59,762 nucleotides of DNA, from contig JAURPG010000032.1 in NCBI GenBank assembly GCA_030835405.1, forward strand, positions 1 through 59,762, given 5' to 3'. A model generated the notes under the pieces. That model was not told the origin of the DNA and did not search any database. It saw nothing but the letters and a program-made list of their open reading frames with translations. Below are positions 28,438-37,283 of this stretch, one piece after another. Both the position numbers and the translations under genes were made by a program. Each line of letters starts with the position of its first letter. The stretch's first letter is position 1. Source of the DNA: Gammaproteobacteria bacterium (GTDB taxonomy: Bacteria; Pseudomonadota; Gammaproteobacteria; Eutrophobiales; Eutrophobiaceae).

Positions 28438-29385
28438 TTAAAACAATGTCCTGTTTTGATCGATCATCCTGGCCCGGCCAGCGTTTCTTGAATATAGGGT
28501 TGACATCCGTTGCTCCACGTTACCAAACATCATTTGTGTGTGAGCCCTGAAATAATGACTATTGACCTCAAGAGACTCAACACTTAACTCCTGGCTTTCT
28601 GCTAATGCTTCATTTAATTCTTGCATTGATGCAAAAGGTTCTGTGATCACCAATTCAGACAACCGCTGGGCCTCCTTGATGAAGTCCTTTTGTGTTTCAG
28701 GATTATATACTACAGCGGCTATCACCTCGGGCTTTGCAGTATTAATATTGACCTTGGTATGTTCAGGTAGCGCTGTAATAAAAGGTTCAAGCCTGTTCCA
28801 GACAGTCTGATCGATTCCTTTAACCTGCAATACCTCCCGCAGATCGATAATCGGTCTGTTTGCAGCAAGATAAGGTCTATCCAAACCCATGTAGTACAGG
28901 TCTTCTGCTCCATGGGCTCCTGTATTCACCCCATCAGGATCTATCCAGTCTACGATTGCCTCGGCAATGACAGGGTCAAGTTCAAGGGATTTTAGCAGAT
29001 ATTGAAAACGTGCAAATTCCATGGGGACTAGTTTCCCATTCTCATCCACCAGATTATTGATATTAAATCGCGCCTGCATATCTTCGATCCAGCCAAACAT
29101 TTCGCCCCATGCAACAGGAACCGGAATCACCGGCTGCGCCCAGTCATCAGTTTGTCCATCAAAACTATTATTATCTTTTTCCAGGATATCACTGACCCAG
29201 ACCTGGGCAGCACGGGTGGCCTGTCTTGCCTGAACCATTGCCGCACTGTTTTCCACCTGCATCAGCCACAGGCCATTCATTAAACTCAAACGGCTGACAA
29301 TTACCGTCATCAATGCCACGATTAAAATGACGCTGACTAATGCCACGCCTGACTGACGTTTACAGTTAGTCCTGATGTCCAACAT
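28438..29385 (-). CDS. gspK: Type II secretion minor pseudopilin K
   Basis: GspK caps the tip of the pseudopilus with GspI and GspJ. The 315 residues are typical of this large minor pseudopilin. The prepilin cleavage site is after Gly13 (KRQSG/VALVSVIL). Position +5 is not Glu, which is the known exception for GspK. The large globular domain includes DNLVDENGKL-like NNLVDENGKLVPME, IVDWIDPDGV and NINTAKPEVIAAV. The start overlaps the end of gspJ by 20 bases. Confidence 0.96.
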   Translation of the reverse strand: MLDIRTNCKRQSGVALVSVILIVALMTVIVSRLSLMNGLWLMQVENSAAMVQARQATRAAQVWVSDILEKDNNSFDGQTDDWAQPVIPVPVAWGEMFGWIEDMQARFNINNLVDENGKLVPMEFARFQYLLKSLELDPVIAEAIVDWIDPDGVNTGAHGAEDLYYMGLDRPYLAANRPIIDLREVLQVKGIDQTVWNRLEPFITALPEHTKVNINTAKPEVIAAVVYNPETQKDFIKEAQRLSELVITEPFASMQELNEALAESQELSVESLEVNSHYFRAHTQMMFGNVEQRMSTLYSRNAGRARMIDQNRTLF

Positions 29386-30007
29386 AAAAAACTCTTTTTA
29401 TAGACAGGTTATTAGATAGGGTCATTGTCATTTCCATTGCAGCCGGCACAGACAGGCTATCTTCCTGGGTAAACCGTAATGGCCAGTTATCCACCCAGCG
29501 TCGGTTTTCTGCCAGGTATCTGAGCTGGATACCTTCTACATTTTCGATCAAGACAGCTTCTGATCCAGTTTCGTGTTCCGGCAGATTCAGACCGGGCCAG
29601 GTCACACGATACAAAGTGCCATCTTGCAGTCTATAGGCCATCCTCTGGAAGGGGCTTGCGTTTGATACAAGGAAGGACTGATGACCTCCCCGGGTAAACT
29701 TTATAAATTCCCCAAAAGCTTCTTCAGTATGGTTGCCGTATCCTTTAAAGGCGACGTTATCCCAAAGCGGCACCCTGGGTGAAATTTGTTTAACCTGCTC
29801 AAGGTCCTGTTCCAACAACATGACAACAGCATCCAGTTTTCGCCAGAATAATTGCTCTTGTTGCAGTTGATTTTGCACACCAATTCCCTGCTGTAAACCA
29901 CTATAACCAGCGGCAGCAATGATGGTAAAGATGACCAGGGCGACCAACACTTCCAGCAAGGTCATGCCGGACTGGGTACGGGACTTCGTGATGATTAAAC
30001 TTGTCAT
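29366..30007 (-). CDS. gspJ: Type II secretion minor pseudopilin J
   Basis: This is a tip pseudopilin of 213 residues. The signature is a prepilin peptide cut after Gly14 (RTQSG/MTLLEVLVALVIF), with Met at +1 and the Glu at +5 of the mature protein. The C-terminal domain has DLEQVKQISPRVP and YRVTWPGLN. It overlaps both neighbours, which suggests coupled translation with gspI and gspK. Confidence 0.95.
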   Translation of the reverse strand: MTSLIITKSRTQSGMTLLEVLVALVIFTIIAAAGYSGLQQGIGVQNQLQQEQLFWRKLDAVVMLLEQDLEQVKQISPRVPLWDNVAFKGYGNHTEEAFGEFIKFTRGGHQSFLVSNASPFQRMAYRLQDGTLYRVTWPGLNLPEHETGSEAVLIENVEGIQLRYLAENRRWVDNWPLRFTQEDSLSVPAAMEMTMTLSNNLSIKRVFYVGHQD

Positions 30008-30411
30008 TGGCCGAAGATCCGCTCGTATGGTAATGCTGGATCTGATCTTTGCAAATACCCTTCCAGGGTAAAGATAACCTCATTTTCCATCCGGCCAATA
30101 TTTACCGTTATCCTTCGCATGCCCGCAACGGTGGTGGAGCTAACAATCTCTTCCCAGTACCAGTCCTTGCCAGCCATAAAATCTTCCCCGGTGTAGGTCC
30201 TTGTTTCCGGCCATTCTCCCAGCACCTGCCTGGTAATCACGCGATTTTGTGCTACCCACCGGGCAACGACACGGTCGGGTAATTCCGTAGCGATTGTCTG
30301 CCCCTGTAACAGGCCCTTCCATAACGCTGCCATGGCTATGGCCACGACGGCAAGCGCCACCAGGGACTCCAGCAGGGTAAAACCATGTGTGGCCTTGCGG
30401 GTATTTAACAT
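30004..30411 (-). CDS. gspI: Type II secretion minor pseudopilin I
   Basis: This is a tip pseudopilin of 135 residues that nucleates the GspI-J-K complex. The cleavage site follows Gly10 (RKATHG/FTLLESLVALAVVAIAMAAL), with Glu at +5. VVARWVAQNRV in the mature domain is typical of GspI. The frame can start two codons earlier at a GTG overlapping the gspH stop. The ATG at 30411 is better placed after GGAGAGG and is chosen here. Confidence 0.95.
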   Translation of the reverse strand: MLNTRKATHGFTLLESLVALAVVAIAMAALWKGLLQGQTIATELPDRVVARWVAQNRVITRQVLGEWPETRTYTGEDFMAGKDWYWEEIVSSTTVAGMRRITVNIGRMENEVIFTLEGYLQRSDPALPYERIFGQ

Positions 30412-30413
30412 GC

Positions 30414-30893
30414 TCACAACCTCTCCAGGTGTGCAGGCCCCACCGGCCCCATGGCCACAGCGTATTCCGTTTCTTCTGTTTTCAGGACCAATCGCAGACT
30501 ATCCTGCTCCCCAGTAGGGTAAAGATAGACCTCCGCGATTTCTGTCCGTATTGACTGATTATTAATCTCCAGTGCTTCAAAATCAGCCGGTGAAATATCA
30601 TGTTCCCCAGCTAATGGACGGGTGGTAATTTCTTCAAATTCCAGATTTCCGAGCTTCTGAAACCGGTAATTTCTATTTTCAACATCCAGCACCAGTTGCC
30701 AGACTCTCGAGGTCATGATGGCTTCCTGCTGTGCCATGTTAATCATTAACACCAGAGATTCTGCGCCATTCTGGGCATTACGGTCATTGTTTCCCATCGA
30801 GGGAATTAACACGCCTACCATGACCGAAAGGATGACGATGACCACTAGCAATTCCAGTAATGTAAACCCGGCAAAGTGATTTCTTTTTTTCAT
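30414..30893 (-). CDS. gspH: Type II secretion minor pseudopilin H
   Basis: GspH is a pseudopilin joining the tip complex to the GspG filament. The 159 residues begin with a prepilin peptide cut after Gly9 (NHFAG/FTLLELLVVIVILSVMVGVLIPSMG). The mature part has SLVLMINMAQQEAIMTSRVWQLVLD, typical of GspH. It ends one or two codons into gspI. Confidence 0.94.
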   Translation of the reverse strand: MKKRNHFAGFTLLELLVVIVILSVMVGVLIPSMGNNDRNAQNGAESLVLMINMAQQEAIMTSRVWQLVLDVENRNYRFQKLGNLEFEEITTRPLAGEHDISPADFEALEINNQSIRTEIAEVYLYPTGEQDSLRLVLKTEETEYAVAMGPVGPAHLERL

Positions 30894-30902
30894 AGCGCTT
30901 GT

Positions 30903-31343
30903 TTACAGATTCCAGGTGCCAATATCATCCTCATCACCTACCCTGCCATTGGGGCCGGGACTGAATAAATCAATATCACCATGCTTACCTGGTTCAAGAT
31001 ACAGGTAACGGTTACCCCAGGGATCGGTCGGGACATTATCCATATAGCGGTTCCAGTTGGCAGGTTCAGGCTCGCTATTGGGTTCTGACACCAGGGCCTC
31101 AAGCCCCTGGTCCGTCGTGGGATACCGATGGTTATCCAGTTTGTACATGTCCAGCGCCGACTGGATTGCCCTGATATTATTTTTTGTCGCGGCAATCCTT
31201 GCCTGTTCCGGTCGGTCCATTACCCTTGGGACAACTACCGCGGCCAGTATCCCCAGGATCACCACCACCACCATTATTTCAATCAGAGTAAAACCCTGTT
31301 CATGTGTCAAACAGGACCGGTTAATTATTTTATTGTCACGCAA
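30903..31343 (-). CDS. gspG: Type II secretion major pseudopilin G
   Basis: GspG is the main subunit of the periplasmic pseudopilus that pushes substrates through the secretin. The 146 residues match the family closely. The cleavage site is after Gly17 (THEQG/FTLIEIMVVVVILGILAAVVVPRVM). The mature protein has ALDMYKLDNHRYPTTDQGLEAL, NVPTDPWGNRYLYL and a calcium-site tail GPNGRVGDEDDIGTWNL. The start codon is TTG, supported by AGGAG seven bases upstream. The Shine-Dalgarno sequence is one of the best in the operon, fitting the need for many copies. Confidence 0.97.
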   Translation of the reverse strand: MRDNKIINRSCLTHEQGFTLIEIMVVVVILGILAAVVVPRVMDRPEQARIAATKNNIRAIQSALDMYKLDNHRYPTTDQGLEALVSEPNSEPEPANWNRYMDNVPTDPWGNRYLYLEPGKHGDIDLFSPGPNGRVGDEDDIGTWNL

Positions 31344-31357
31344 AGTTTTTCTCCTGT

Positions 31358-32575
31358 TTATAAACCTACCAGCTGGTTCATTTCGAAAATCGGCAACAGT
31401 ATTGCAAGCACGATTAATAATACAATACCGCCCATAATAATTATCAACACAGGCTCCAACAGAGACGTTGCTGCCGTTATCATGGTATTCATTTCATGCT
31501 CATGATGGTTTGCCGCTTTGTCCAGCATCTTTTCCAGTTCACCACTTTCCTCACCTACAGAAATCATATGAACCAACATGGGAGGGAAATAACCACTGTT
31601 ATTCATTGCCAAATGTAATCGTCCCCCTTCCCTTAAGGATTCAGCGGCATTAGACATGGCCTCACGCACTGGCAGGCTTTTAATGATTTGCAAACTGATG
31701 CCCAGTGCATCCACCAGGGTTACGCCACTTTCCGTAAGTATAGAAAGGATTCGGGCCAGGCGCGCTGAAATTATTGTCCTGGTCAGATCACCAATAAAAG
31801 GTAAGGAGAGTTTTAACCTTTCATACCGGTATCGGACATGTTCCTTTCTCAGTAACCAGGAACCGAGAAAAAAAGCCCCAATCACTAGGCCACATATCAA
31901 CAACCCCTGCTGCCGTACAAAATCACTTGTGATGATCAACCACTGGGTCAATAACGGCAGGTCCTGACCGGTCTGGTTAAAAACTCTCACGACTTCGGGC
32001 ACCACATAGGTCAGCAATGCAATGACTACTGTGATCGCAACACCTGTCAGGATTACCGGATAGATCATGGCGACAGCTACCTTCTGTCTTAAATAATTTT
32101 GCTGCTCTGTATATTCCGCCAGCCTTTCCAGGATGTCATCAAGTTGTCCACTGGCCTCACCGGCTTCCACCATCGCGCAGTAATATTGAGGGAATATCCT
32201 GTTATATTGAGACAATGCGGCGGACAATGAAGACCCCTCCATGATCTGTGAACGCAGTCCAGCAACCACGGACTTTAGTCGTGGGAGCCTCACTTGTTCT
32301 CCCAGCACACGTAAGGATTCTTCCAGCGGCATTCCGGCCCTGACCAATGTGGCCAATTGCCGGGTCATAAGTGCAAGGCTTGCAACGGGTATATTACGCT
32401 TAAATAACGAGCCCCTGTACGCCTTGCGTTCCGTTTCTTCCACCGGTCTGACGTCCACCGGACTCAATCCCTGGTCGCGTAACTGTGATCGTATATGTCG
32501 TAGAGAATCGCCGGTCAGTATGCCCTTATGGGAATGACCACCGGAATCCAGGGCATGGTATTCAAACGCGGCCAT
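31358..32575 (-). CDS. gspF: Type II secretion inner-membrane platform protein F
   Basis: GspF is the polytopic platform protein at the base of the pseudopilus. The 405 residues carry two T2SSF repeats (about 70-195 and 275-395), each with a helical cytoplasmic domain. The segments LATLVRAGMPLEESL, VEAGEASGQLDDILERLAEY and SVGEESGELEKMLDKAANHHE are family hallmarks. Three membrane helices lie near 170, 222 and 378. It follows gspE by a single base. Confidence 0.97.
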   Translation of the reverse strand: MAAFEYHALDSGGHSHKGILTGDSLRHIRSQLRDQGLSPVDVRPVEETERKAYRGSLFKRNIPVASLALMTRQLATLVRAGMPLEESLRVLGEQVRLPRLKSVVAGLRSQIMEGSSLSAALSQYNRIFPQYYCAMVEAGEASGQLDDILERLAEYTEQQNYLRQKVAVAMIYPVILTGVAITVVIALLTYVVPEVVRVFNQTGQDLPLLTQWLIITSDFVRQQGLLICGLVIGAFFLGSWLLRKEHVRYRYERLKLSLPFIGDLTRTIISARLARILSILTESGVTLVDALGISLQIIKSLPVREAMSNAAESLREGGRLHLAMNNSGYFPPMLVHMISVGEESGELEKMLDKAANHHEHEMNTMITAATSLLEPVLIIIMGGIVLLIVLAILLPIFEMNQLVGL

Positions 32576-32576
32576 A

Positions 32577-34295
32577 TCAACTTTGCGTTACCCTGAGGAC
32601 TTCCTCAAGGCTGGTAATTCCGGATAAGACTTTTACTACACCGTCTTCCCGCAAGGACTTCATGCCATTTTGTTTCGCTGCCTTACGCAAGGATGACTCG
32701 CCTTCAAAGTCATGAATCAGGTGCTGGATTTGTTCGTTAATTAACATGAATTCGTAGATACCGGTTCTCCCACGGTAACCGGTATAGGAGCAGTGCTCAC
32801 ACCCCTTAGGATGAAATATCTTCACCTCATCCGCTCCATTCTTGCCTAATAATTGCTTTTCACCATCATCAGCTAGACGCTCTGTCCTGCAGTCAATACA
32901 AAGCTTGCGCACCAGGCGCTGGGCCATCACTCCCAGAAGGCTGGAAGCCACCAGGTAGGGTTCAACACCCATGTCCATCAATCGGGCTACACTGCCTACG
33001 GCATCGTTGGTATGTAATGTCGAGAATACCAGGTGACCTGTCAGACTTGCCTGTACAGAGACCTCGGCGGTTTCCAGGTCTCGGACTTCACCTACCATGA
33101 TAATGTCAGGGTCCTGCCTGAGTATGGCCCGAAGCCCCCTGGCAAAGGTCATACCGGTCTTGACATTAACCGGGGTCTGCCCAACACCATCCAGATCATA
33201 CTCCACTGGATCTTCAATGGTGATGATATTGACTCCAGGGCTTCTTACCTCCTGCAGGGCCGCATAAAGTGTGGTGGTCTTGCCAGAACCCGTTGGTCCA
33301 GTGACCAGGAATATGCCGTGAGGTGACTGGATCAATTTACGGAGTTGTCGACTGACGTCTTCGGACATGCCAATTTGTTCCAACGTCAATGGACCGGCAT
33401 CTTTCTCAAGGATACGCATGACAACCCGTTCACCATAATACGTAGGTAATGTTGAAATGCGGATGTCAATCAATCGGCCGGCCAACCTAAGACTCATCCT
33501 GCCGTCCTGGGGAACCCGGCGTTCAGCGATATTTAGTCTGGCCATCACCTTGATCCTCGCAGCAATCCGGCCAGCCAGGCCAATAGGCGGCTCAATAACA
33601 TCTCGAAGCACTCCATCCACCCGGTAACGGATCACTACCTGGGTTTCCAGTGGCTCGATATGAACGTCAGAGGCCCCTTCTTCTATAGCCTGGGTAAGGA
33701 CTGCATTGAGCAACTTGATAATGGGCGCATCGTCCTGACTTTCCATGAGGTCTTCAGGTAATGCTGCAGACGCTGTTTCCAGATCCACCGCCTCTCCCAG
33801 GTCCTCTACCGCATCCGCAGCGGCACTGGACTTTTCAAAGGCACGCTGTAACGCACGATTGAAATGGGAATCACTGACCAGTATAGGACACACATCAAGG
33901 CCGAATTCCGCCTGCATCTCTATCCAGGTATCCCAGTTAATATCCTGCCTCACCAGGAATCTAATTTCTTTCTCTGTTCTGAAATACGGTAATATCCCCA
34001 TGCGCCTTGCATGACGGTAGCTAATGGCGCCACATAATTTCTGGTCGAGCAAAGCAAGGTCTGGGTTCATATCATATTGCCAGCCCAACTTAGTAGCACG
34101 TTCAACTACCTGGTTAATGGCTGCAACCGGCTCTGGTTCAAGTTCCGGCACACTCACCTTCTCAGTCAGAGATGGCTCATTGACGGTATCCTCCTTGTGC
34201 AGAACTGTGTCCCTGGAATTGAAAACCGGATTCACTGGCTGTTGCCCCCGGCTGCCTCCTCCGCTGACTGATCCACGGGCGCTATAAAGTCCCAT
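32577..34295 (-). CDS. gspE: Type II secretion ATPase E
   Basis: GspE is the hexameric ATPase that drives pseudopilus assembly. It has N1E-type domains (about 55-150), then SDVHIEP, Walker A GPTGSGKT (333-340), the Asp box IEDPVEYDLDGVGQT, Walker B RQDPDIIMVGEVRD and the His box STLHTNDAVGS. A zinc motif follows with C466, C469, C499 and C502. The coordinates give the full open frame, whose first 21 codons overlap gspD. The true start is uncertain. A strong AAGGAGG (34190-34196) serves an ATG that is out of frame and stops after four codons. In-frame GTG codons at 34157 and 34151 are candidates. Confidence 0.96.
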   Translation of the reverse strand: MGLYSARGSVSGGGSRGQQPVNPVFNSRDTVLHKEDTVNEPSLTEKVSVPELEPEPVAAINQVVERATKLGWQYDMNPDLALLDQKLCGAISYRHARRMGILPYFRTEKEIRFLVRQDINWDTWIEMQAEFGLDVCPILVSDSHFNRALQRAFEKSSAAADAVEDLGEAVDLETASAALPEDLMESQDDAPIIKLLNAVLTQAIEEGASDVHIEPLETQVVIRYRVDGVLRDVIEPPIGLAGRIAARIKVMARLNIAERRVPQDGRMSLRLAGRLIDIRISTLPTYYGERVVMRILEKDAGPLTLEQIGMSEDVSRQLRKLIQSPHGIFLVTGPTGSGKTTTLYAALQEVRSPGVNIITIEDPVEYDLDGVGQTPVNVKTGMTFARGLRAILRQDPDIIMVGEVRDLETAEVSVQASLTGHLVFSTLHTNDAVGSVARLMDMGVEPYLVASSLLGVMAQRLVRKLCIDCRTERLADDGEKQLLGKNGADEVKIFHPKGCEHCSYTGYRGRTGIYEFMLINEQIQHLIHDFEGESSLRKAAKQNGMKSLREDGVVKVLSGITSLEEVLRVTQS

Positions 34296-36145
34296 TCTTC
34301 TAATGGTGGGAGAGAATCATCATCCTGTCTCATATCCTGTTCTACAGATAATTGATCCAGGTATTCATACTTTTTACGGGTGGGTTCATCCATGTCACCG
34401 GATACTCGTATGATCCTGGGCCTTAAAAAGATCAACAGGTTGGTTTTTTCCCTTGAGTTTCGTCGATAGGAAAACAGGTTGCCCAGGAGGGGGATATCAC
34501 CCAGTAACGGGATTTTCTGACGGTTCTGAGAGATATCATCCTGTATCAGGCCACCCAGGACAATCATCCGGTTATCTTCCGCCACCACCGTGGTTTGCAG
34601 GGAGCGAGTATTGGTTACAATGTCCCTGGCCTCGTTACGAGGGGCTACACTTGACACTTCCTGAAAGATTTCCAGTTTTATGGCGCTGCCCTCGGTAATC
34701 TGCGGTTTGATCCTTAAGGTCAGACCCACATCCCGCCGTTCAATCGTTTGAAAGGGGTTTTCCACGGCGGTACCAGAACTGATCTGGCTGAATGACCCGG
34801 TCACAAAGGGCACATTCTGGCCAACCACGATCTCTGCCTCCTGGTTATCCATGGTCAGCAGATTTGGTGTTGAAAGGATATTGGCATTGGTCTGATCATC
34901 CAGTGCCCTGGCCAGCGCTGCCAGGTTCGCGATCTCTGTACCATCAGGCAAGGTGATCGTGCCATCGATAAAGCCCATACTAAAACCCGCTCCAACACCA
35001 AGCGGGTTTATTGCGGCGTTTTGAATACTGGTACCCACACCAAAACTGGAACCACCCACAAACCCGGTATTATCAGATTCCAGCCCTTCGGCTGTCTGAA
35101 ACTGTATACCGAATTCCCTGGCAAACTCTGTGGACACCTCAGCAATTAATGCCTCTACATAGACCTGTAGTCGTCTGACATCCAGGTTTTCAATGACCTG
35201 GCGAATGGTATTGAAGTCAGATTTTGAAGCATGAACGATAATCGCGTTGGTTTCAGGATCAGCCATAATCTCTGCATTTGATGTGATTCCTTCCCCCTGG
35301 TTTGCATTAGAGCCCACCATGTTTTGCAGGACTTCCACCAGATTTTCTGCATCGGCATTATTAAGAAAGATCACATTGGTATCGCCGGTTCGCTCAGCCG
35401 GCATATCCAGTTCCCGGGTAATATTTTTAATTTCATCGCGGGTAGCGACATCAGCCTTGATAATAAGACTATTAGTCCTGGCATCATTCATCACGGTTAA
35501 CATACCGGCCTCCGTTGGATAAAGCCTGCCCAATAGCTCAGACATCTCTTCAGCAGAGGCATGGACCAGTGGAATGATTTCAACTTCGCCAGTTTCGGCT
35601 GGTCGATCCAATCTGGAGACTATACTCACCAGTCTCGCAATATTGGCTGCCCGATCGGTGATGATTAATGATGAACTCTCAGAATCCGCTGCCATGTGCC
35701 CATAGGCCGGTACCAGCGGCCTGAGGATAGGTACTAATCGCTCCGGGTTGATATAAGTCAGATGTAATACTCTGGTTTGTATATCATCATTGTTGGCGCC
35801 GGGGGCCTCATCAAAGACATTGGTGTTTCGGATCTTGCCTTCTTCTGCCGGGACGATCTTGGTGGCACCGTCCGCCTCAACGGTAACAAACCCGTTCACC
35901 TCCAATACTGCCTGAAACACTTTATAGGCCTGTTCTTCCGTCAACGGTGTAGGCGCCACCACGGTAACTTTACCCTGCACCCTGGGGTCTACCAGAAAAT
36001 TTCTTCCGGAAAACTCTGCCACCGCCTGAATGACGGTCCTGAGGTTCGCATCCTCAAAATCAAAATTGACCTGCTGGGCCACTGCACTATTTATAACAAA
36101 CATGCCAAACATGATTGTCAGTATTTTTTTACATAAAATATCCAT
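34232..36145 (-). CDS. gspD: Type II secretion outer-membrane secretin D
   Basis: GspD forms the multimeric outer-membrane gate. The 637 residues begin with a signal peptide cut near residue 23 (NSAVA/QQ). The N0 domain (about 27-95, FDFEDANLRTVIQAVAEFSGRNFLVDP) follows, then three KH-like N1-N3 domains (about 120-330) and the secretin core (about 400-585). The core contains VGQNVPFVTGSFSQIS, ERRDVGLTLRIKPQI, GGLIQDD and PLLGDIPLLGNLFSYR. The acidic C-terminal tail has no recognisable pilotin-binding domain, and no gspS was seen, so delivery to the outer membrane may use the Lol-independent or an unlinked route. Confidence 0.97.
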   Translation of the reverse strand: MDILCKKILTIMFGMFVINSAVAQQVNFDFEDANLRTVIQAVAEFSGRNFLVDPRVQGKVTVVAPTPLTEEQAYKVFQAVLEVNGFVTVEADGATKIVPAEEGKIRNTNVFDEAPGANNDDIQTRVLHLTYINPERLVPILRPLVPAYGHMAADSESSSLIITDRAANIARLVSIVSRLDRPAETGEVEIIPLVHASAEEMSELLGRLYPTEAGMLTVMNDARTNSLIIKADVATRDEIKNITRELDMPAERTGDTNVIFLNNADAENLVEVLQNMVGSNANQGEGITSNAEIMADPETNAIIVHASKSDFNTIRQVIENLDVRRLQVYVEALIAEVSTEFAREFGIQFQTAEGLESDNTGFVGGSSFGVGTSIQNAAINPLGVGAGFSMGFIDGTITLPDGTEIANLAALARALDDQTNANILSTPNLLTMDNQEAEIVVGQNVPFVTGSFSQISSGTAVENPFQTIERRDVGLTLRIKPQITEGSAIKLEIFQEVSSVAPRNEARDIVTNTRSLQTTVVAEDNRMIVLGGLIQDDISQNRQKIPLLGDIPLLGNLFSYRRNSREKTNLLIFLRPRIIRVSGDMDEPTRKKYEYLDQLSVEQDMRQDDDSLPPLEEWDFIAPVDQSAEEAAGGNSQ

Positions 36146-36159
36146 ACTAATCCTATCGT

Positions 36160-37077
36160 TTATTGGACCGAAAGATTCAGGGAGACGGGCCGGCCATTTC
36201 TCAACACACTCAGCTGGAATGATTTTGATGTTCTTAGCCTACGATATGCATTTAAGGCATCTTCAGCACTCTTCACCGAACGGCCATTGACAGAATGGAT
36301 AATATCGTCTTTTTGTATACCCAGATCCTCAAAAATACTTCCTGATGCTATTTCTACGACTTTAAACCCCATGTTCTCACCGTTTTGTGTATGTGGCACC
36401 GCCTTCGCCTGACGCAACAGGGCCGGCAGATTATTCAACTGCTGCCGCAATGTCTGTTGAGACATGACTCGCTGAGTATCGTTGATCTTCCTGATACCAT
36501 TTTTTTCTGAAACACGCATATCAACGGAACCAGCCTTGTTTTGGTCAGCGCTAAGCTTTGGAATGGATAAATATAACGCCTCATCCCTACCATTGTGGTT
36601 TAATACCACCCTGCCAGGTTCTATCCTGACAATCCTGGCGCCTTCTATCTCTTCACCTATTGCATAGACCTTTTCAACACTACCCGGTATCGCAATCAAC
36701 GCCAGGCGTTGATTTGATTCACGATTAACCATGATGCCGCGCAAGATTAAATTCAGACTGGTCTCTTGCAACTGGGTAGTTAACTCTCTGGTTTCGGCGA
36801 GGCCTGGTTCAGGGACGCCAAACAATGCCATCATCCCGGGTGGAGGTTGAGTGACGATGCCAGATGAAGCTTGCGCATTGCTTACAACTGCGTCATCGGT
36901 TTCTATCTGCTGCCGATATTGAGAAGAAGACGTGGAAAACGCAATATAATCGGTAATCATTTTGCCTGTAATAATGGCCAAAATGACTAACAATAATACC
37001 TCCACAGCCCTGACAAACCGAGGCTGTGTCAGCAAATCAGATTGCAACCCGCTGACGATATTCGAAAATCTTTCCAT
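36160..37077 (-). CDS. gspC: Type II secretion protein C
   Basis: GspC connects the inner-membrane platform to the secretin N0 domain. The 305 residues have one membrane helix (about 24-44), a linker, the HR domain (about 105-180, LNLILRGIMVNRESNQRLALIAIPG) and a C-terminal PDZ domain (about 215-305). The PDZ domain contains GFKVVEIASGSIFEDLGIQKDDIIHSVNG. It is the first gene of the operon. A terminator after pstS lies upstream, so this operon needs its own promoter in the intervening 150 or so bases. Confidence 0.95.
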   Translation of the reverse strand: MERFSNIVSGLQSDLLTQPRFVRAVEVLLLVILAIITGKMITDYIAFSTSSSQYRQQIETDDAVVSNAQASSGIVTQPPPGMMALFGVPEPGLAETRELTTQLQETSLNLILRGIMVNRESNQRLALIAIPGSVEKVYAIGEEIEGARIVRIEPGRVVLNHNGRDEALYLSIPKLSADQNKAGSVDMRVSEKNGIRKINDTQRVMSQQTLRQQLNNLPALLRQAKAVPHTQNGENMGFKVVEIASGSIFEDLGIQKDDIIHSVNGRSVKSAEDALNAYRRLRTSKSFQLSVLRNGRPVSLNLSVQ

Positions 37078-37128
37078 TTTACCGTAACCTTTTTTTCTAA
37101 GAATAATCGAATTAGCTAATTTTACAAA

Positions 37129-37180
37129 CTCTCGAAATTGATAAAACTGATTAAAAATAGACAGTTTTAGACATTTTTTT
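37129..37180 (-). promoter_or_regulatory. Possible PhoB-type site and -10 upstream of gspC
   Basis: On the minus strand this A/T-rich region holds two TGTC half-sites in ATGTCTAAAACTGTCTA. About 11 bases later comes TTTTAT as a possible -10. The half-sites are 10 rather than 11 bases apart, so this is a weak match to a Pho box. Some promoter must lie here because a terminator isolates gspC from pstS. Confidence 0.3.
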
Positions 37181-37232
37181 ATAATAATTGTTAATACTGG
37201 TATATAAATCTGATAATTGCTTGGCTTGATGT

Positions 37233-37261
37233 AAAAAAAATGCCCCTGGCAGGGGCATTTT
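37233..37261 (-). terminator. Intrinsic terminator after pstS
   Basis: ATGCCCC (37240-37246) pairs with GGGGCAT (37252-37258) around a 5-base loop, extended by A/T pairs. On the minus strand the hairpin is followed by a run of eight T. It begins 22 bases beyond the pstS stop and separates pstS from gspC. Confidence 0.88.
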
Positions 37262-37283
37262 GATTAATCAATCAGTTGAGACT

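Noticed and set aside
31058-31505. Plus-strand frames opposite gspG and gspF (125-126 codons)
   Set aside because: They mirror the conserved pseudopilin and GspF sequences and contain no recognisable domain.
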